33,735 bases of DNA from Tissierellia bacterium KA00581. Lineage in GTDB: Bacteria; Bacillota; Clostridia; Tissierellales; Peptoniphilaceae. The notes under the pieces are model-generated. The model was given only the letters and a program-made list of their open reading frames with translations. It made no database searches and was not told the origin of the DNA. The stretch covers positions 78,555 to 112,289 of the forward strand of contig KQ959651.1 of assembly GCA_001552895.1 (NCBI GenBank), written 5' to 3'. A program made the translations under genes and the position numbers. Each line of letters begins with the position of its first letter. Positions within the stretch are counted from its first letter, which is position 1. Of this stretch, positions 32,613 through 33,735 are shown piece after piece.

Positions 32613-33515
32613 TTAAATAGTTCTTTTCTTTATTTTCTTTTCTCTTAAAAGTTTTAGATTTTCGTCAGTAAGATGACTAAATCCTTCACCTAAAACTTCA
32701 CTTACACTAGAAACAGTAACAAACGCATTAGCATCTGTACTTTTAATATAATTTATTAACTTAATGTATTCAGCTCTTGAAATAACCGTTTCTATAATAA
32801 CTTTAGGATTACTATTAAAGCCTCCCTTTGCTTCATATATAGTACTTCCTCTTACAATATCATTGATAATATAATCATTTATTTCTTTCCATTTTACAGA
32901 ATTGATATATACATTCATTTTTGTTTTATATCCAGTTAAAACTTTATCTATAACGATAGCATTAAAAACTATTCCAACTAAAGCATACATTGCAGTATTA
33001 GTTCCATAAGCAAGATATCCCATAACTACAACAGAAAAATCTGCTATAAAAACACCCAAACTTAAATCAATATGCAAATATTTATTTAATATTTTCCCTA
33101 CAATATCTGTACCTCCAGTAGAAGCATTTTGATTTAATGTTATGGCAATACCAACAGCAGTAAAACCAACTCCCAATATCATACTCATAAATTGAGTATC
33201 AACCAAAGGCTTAACATTTGGACAAATTTTTTCAAAAAATACTAACGAAACAGATAAAATAACTGTAGCATAAATACTAAGACCCCCAAAGTCTGCACCT
33301 ATTAGTAAAAACGCTAACAAAAATAATATAATATTTATTCCAAGTTGAAAAACACCAACTGGCAATCCTGGAAAAAACTTTACAACAGCAATAGAAAGTC
33401 CAGCAGTTCCTCCAATTGTTAAATTATACGGCACCATAAACCAATATACAGCAGCCGAAACGATAACAGAACCTAAAGTTGTAATTAAAAACCTTTTTAA
33501 AAAATTGCTTTTCAT
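32613..33515 (-). CDS. YitT family membrane protein
   Basis: A 300-residue protein with five to six membrane spans (about 10-200), including NQNASTGGTDIVGKILNKYL, and a C-terminal DUF2179 domain (about 210-290) ending NAFVTVSSVSEVLGEGF, a recognisable signature of YitT/YvjA-like proteins. Function is not settled; transport has been suggested for the family. Start at 33515 is set by GGAGGGGG seven bases upstream; the longer frame begins within the -35 region. Its stop lies 11 bases from the -35 hexamer of glyS, so there is little room for a separate terminator. Confidence 0.88.
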   Translation of the reverse strand: MKSNFLKRFLITTLGSVIVSAAVYWFMVPYNLTIGGTAGLSIAVVKFFPGLPVGVFQLGINIILFLLAFLLIGADFGGLSIYATVILSVSLVFFEKICPNVKPLVDTQFMSMILGVGFTAVGIAITLNQNASTGGTDIVGKILNKYLHIDLSLGVFIADFSVVVMGYLAYGTNTAMYALVGIVFNAIVIDKVLTGYKTKMNVYINSVKWKEINDYIINDIVRGSTIYEAKGGFNSNPKVIIETVISRAEYIKLINYIKSTDANAFVTVSSVSEVLGEGFSHLTDENLKLLREKKIKKRTI

Positions 33516-33543
33516 AAATCCCCCTCCAAAACTAAACAATAAC

Positions 33544-33572
33544 AGTATAACAGAAAAAAATACTTTTTTCAA
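33544..33572 (-). promoter_or_regulatory. Promoter of the YitT family gene
   Basis: TTGAAA (33567-33572), 17-base spacer, TATACT (33544-33549) with TGT extended -10 on the minus strand. Confidence 0.72.
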
Positions 33573-33603
33573 TATAAAATAAAAGACAAATCAAAAAATA
33601 TGT

Positions 33604-33659
33604 TATAATACAATTGATGTAAGAGCAAGTATACAAAAAAAGAGAATATCCTGTATAAT
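33604..33659 (+). promoter_or_regulatory. Two candidate -10 elements before the right-edge gene
   Basis: TATAAT at 33604-33609 with a TGT extended -10, and TATAAT at 33654-33659; neither has a convincing -35. The second is nearer the start codon at 33699. Confidence 0.45.
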
Positions 33660-33698
33660 TAAAATAACAAAAAAATAACTAGAAAGGAACTCTCTTTT

Positions 33699-33735
33699 AT
33701 GAATAATATTATATCACAAAATCAAGAAAATATAA
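33699..33735 (+). CDS. Start of an unidentified gene, cut by the window edge
   Basis: Twelve codons, MNNIISQNQENI, are open to the end of the window. AAAGGAA (33683-33689) gives a reasonable ribosome site nine bases upstream, and -10 elements precede it. The short sequence is Asn/Gln-rich and could begin many proteins, including transposases of low-GC Firmicutes, so I make no assignment. Confidence 0.5.
   Translation, partial: MNNIISQNQENI

Noticed and set aside
33590-33735. Left end of an insertion sequence at the right edge
   Set aside because: Only 12 codons are visible and no terminal inverted repeat can be paired within the window.

Overview
The window is a very AT-rich chromosomal stretch of a low-GC Gram-positive anaerobe. 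Two T-box leaders (met and gly), Firmicutes-type AGGAGG ribosome binding sites, sigma-A consensus promoters, lipoproteins, an LPXTG-type BspA surface protein, class II GlyQS-type glycyl-tRNA synthetase and M20 peptidases point to Clostridia/Tissierellia, and a Parvimonas- or Peptoniphilaceae-like host is my best guess (inference only). Nearly all genes are on the minus strand; only the MocR regulator (100-1437), a lipoprotein (3061-3750), a coiled-coil membrane protein (29822-30649) and a fragment at the right edge are on the plus strand. I see no tRNA or rRNA gene, no CRISPR array and no complete insertion sequence.

Layout. 1-3.8 kb: MocR-type regulator, an orphan and eroded PurD-like ATP-grasp protein, and a two-repeat lipoprotein. 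3.8-6.7 kb: metQ-metN-metI methionine importer behind a T-box leader. 6.8-9.7 kb: a three-gene importer of the TrpXYZ-like type (ATPase, permease, binding protein). Its leader encodes a 17-codon peptide with one Trp codon, followed by six mutually exclusive RNA segments ending in an intrinsic terminator, which I read as a ribosome-mediated attenuator. 9.7-10.8 kb: a second two-repeat lipoprotein co-transcribed with a small Tyr/Trp-rich secreted protein behind a perfect promoter. 10.8-11.1 kb: a gene-free stretch with a cluster of DnaA boxes. 11.1-13.6 kb: M20 amidohydrolase with a partner membrane protein. 13.9-17.7 kb: gltX, a DUF2207-type membrane protein and lemA. 17.8-21.5 kb: a cysteine-rich small protein followed by a CydDC-like heterodimeric ABC exporter. 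21.9-25.3 kb: a 1123-residue BspA-type leucine-rich-repeat surface protein whose sorting signal reads LPKTS. 25.6-28.2 kb: a four-gene minus-strand set (small membrane protein, compact RNase E/G lacking its usual C-terminus, AlkD-like gene broken by one in-frame stop, nicotinamidase-like hydrolase). 28.3-33.7 kb: pepD dipeptidase, a membrane-anchored OB-fold protein, a glutaredoxin-like protein, glyS with a T-box leader, a YitT family protein and the first 12 codons of an unidentified gene.

How it fits together. Much of the window concerns obtaining amino acids from outside: Met and probable Trp importers, peptide/acyl-amino-acid hydrolases, two aminoacyl-tRNA synthetases, and three RNA leaders that read the charging or translation state of the cell. 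The strongest candidates for something undescribed are the leader-peptide cascade in front of the TrpXYZ-like importer, the DnaA-box cluster away from dnaA, the secreted protein/lipoprotein pair with its paralogue at 3.1 kb, and the degenerate PurD.
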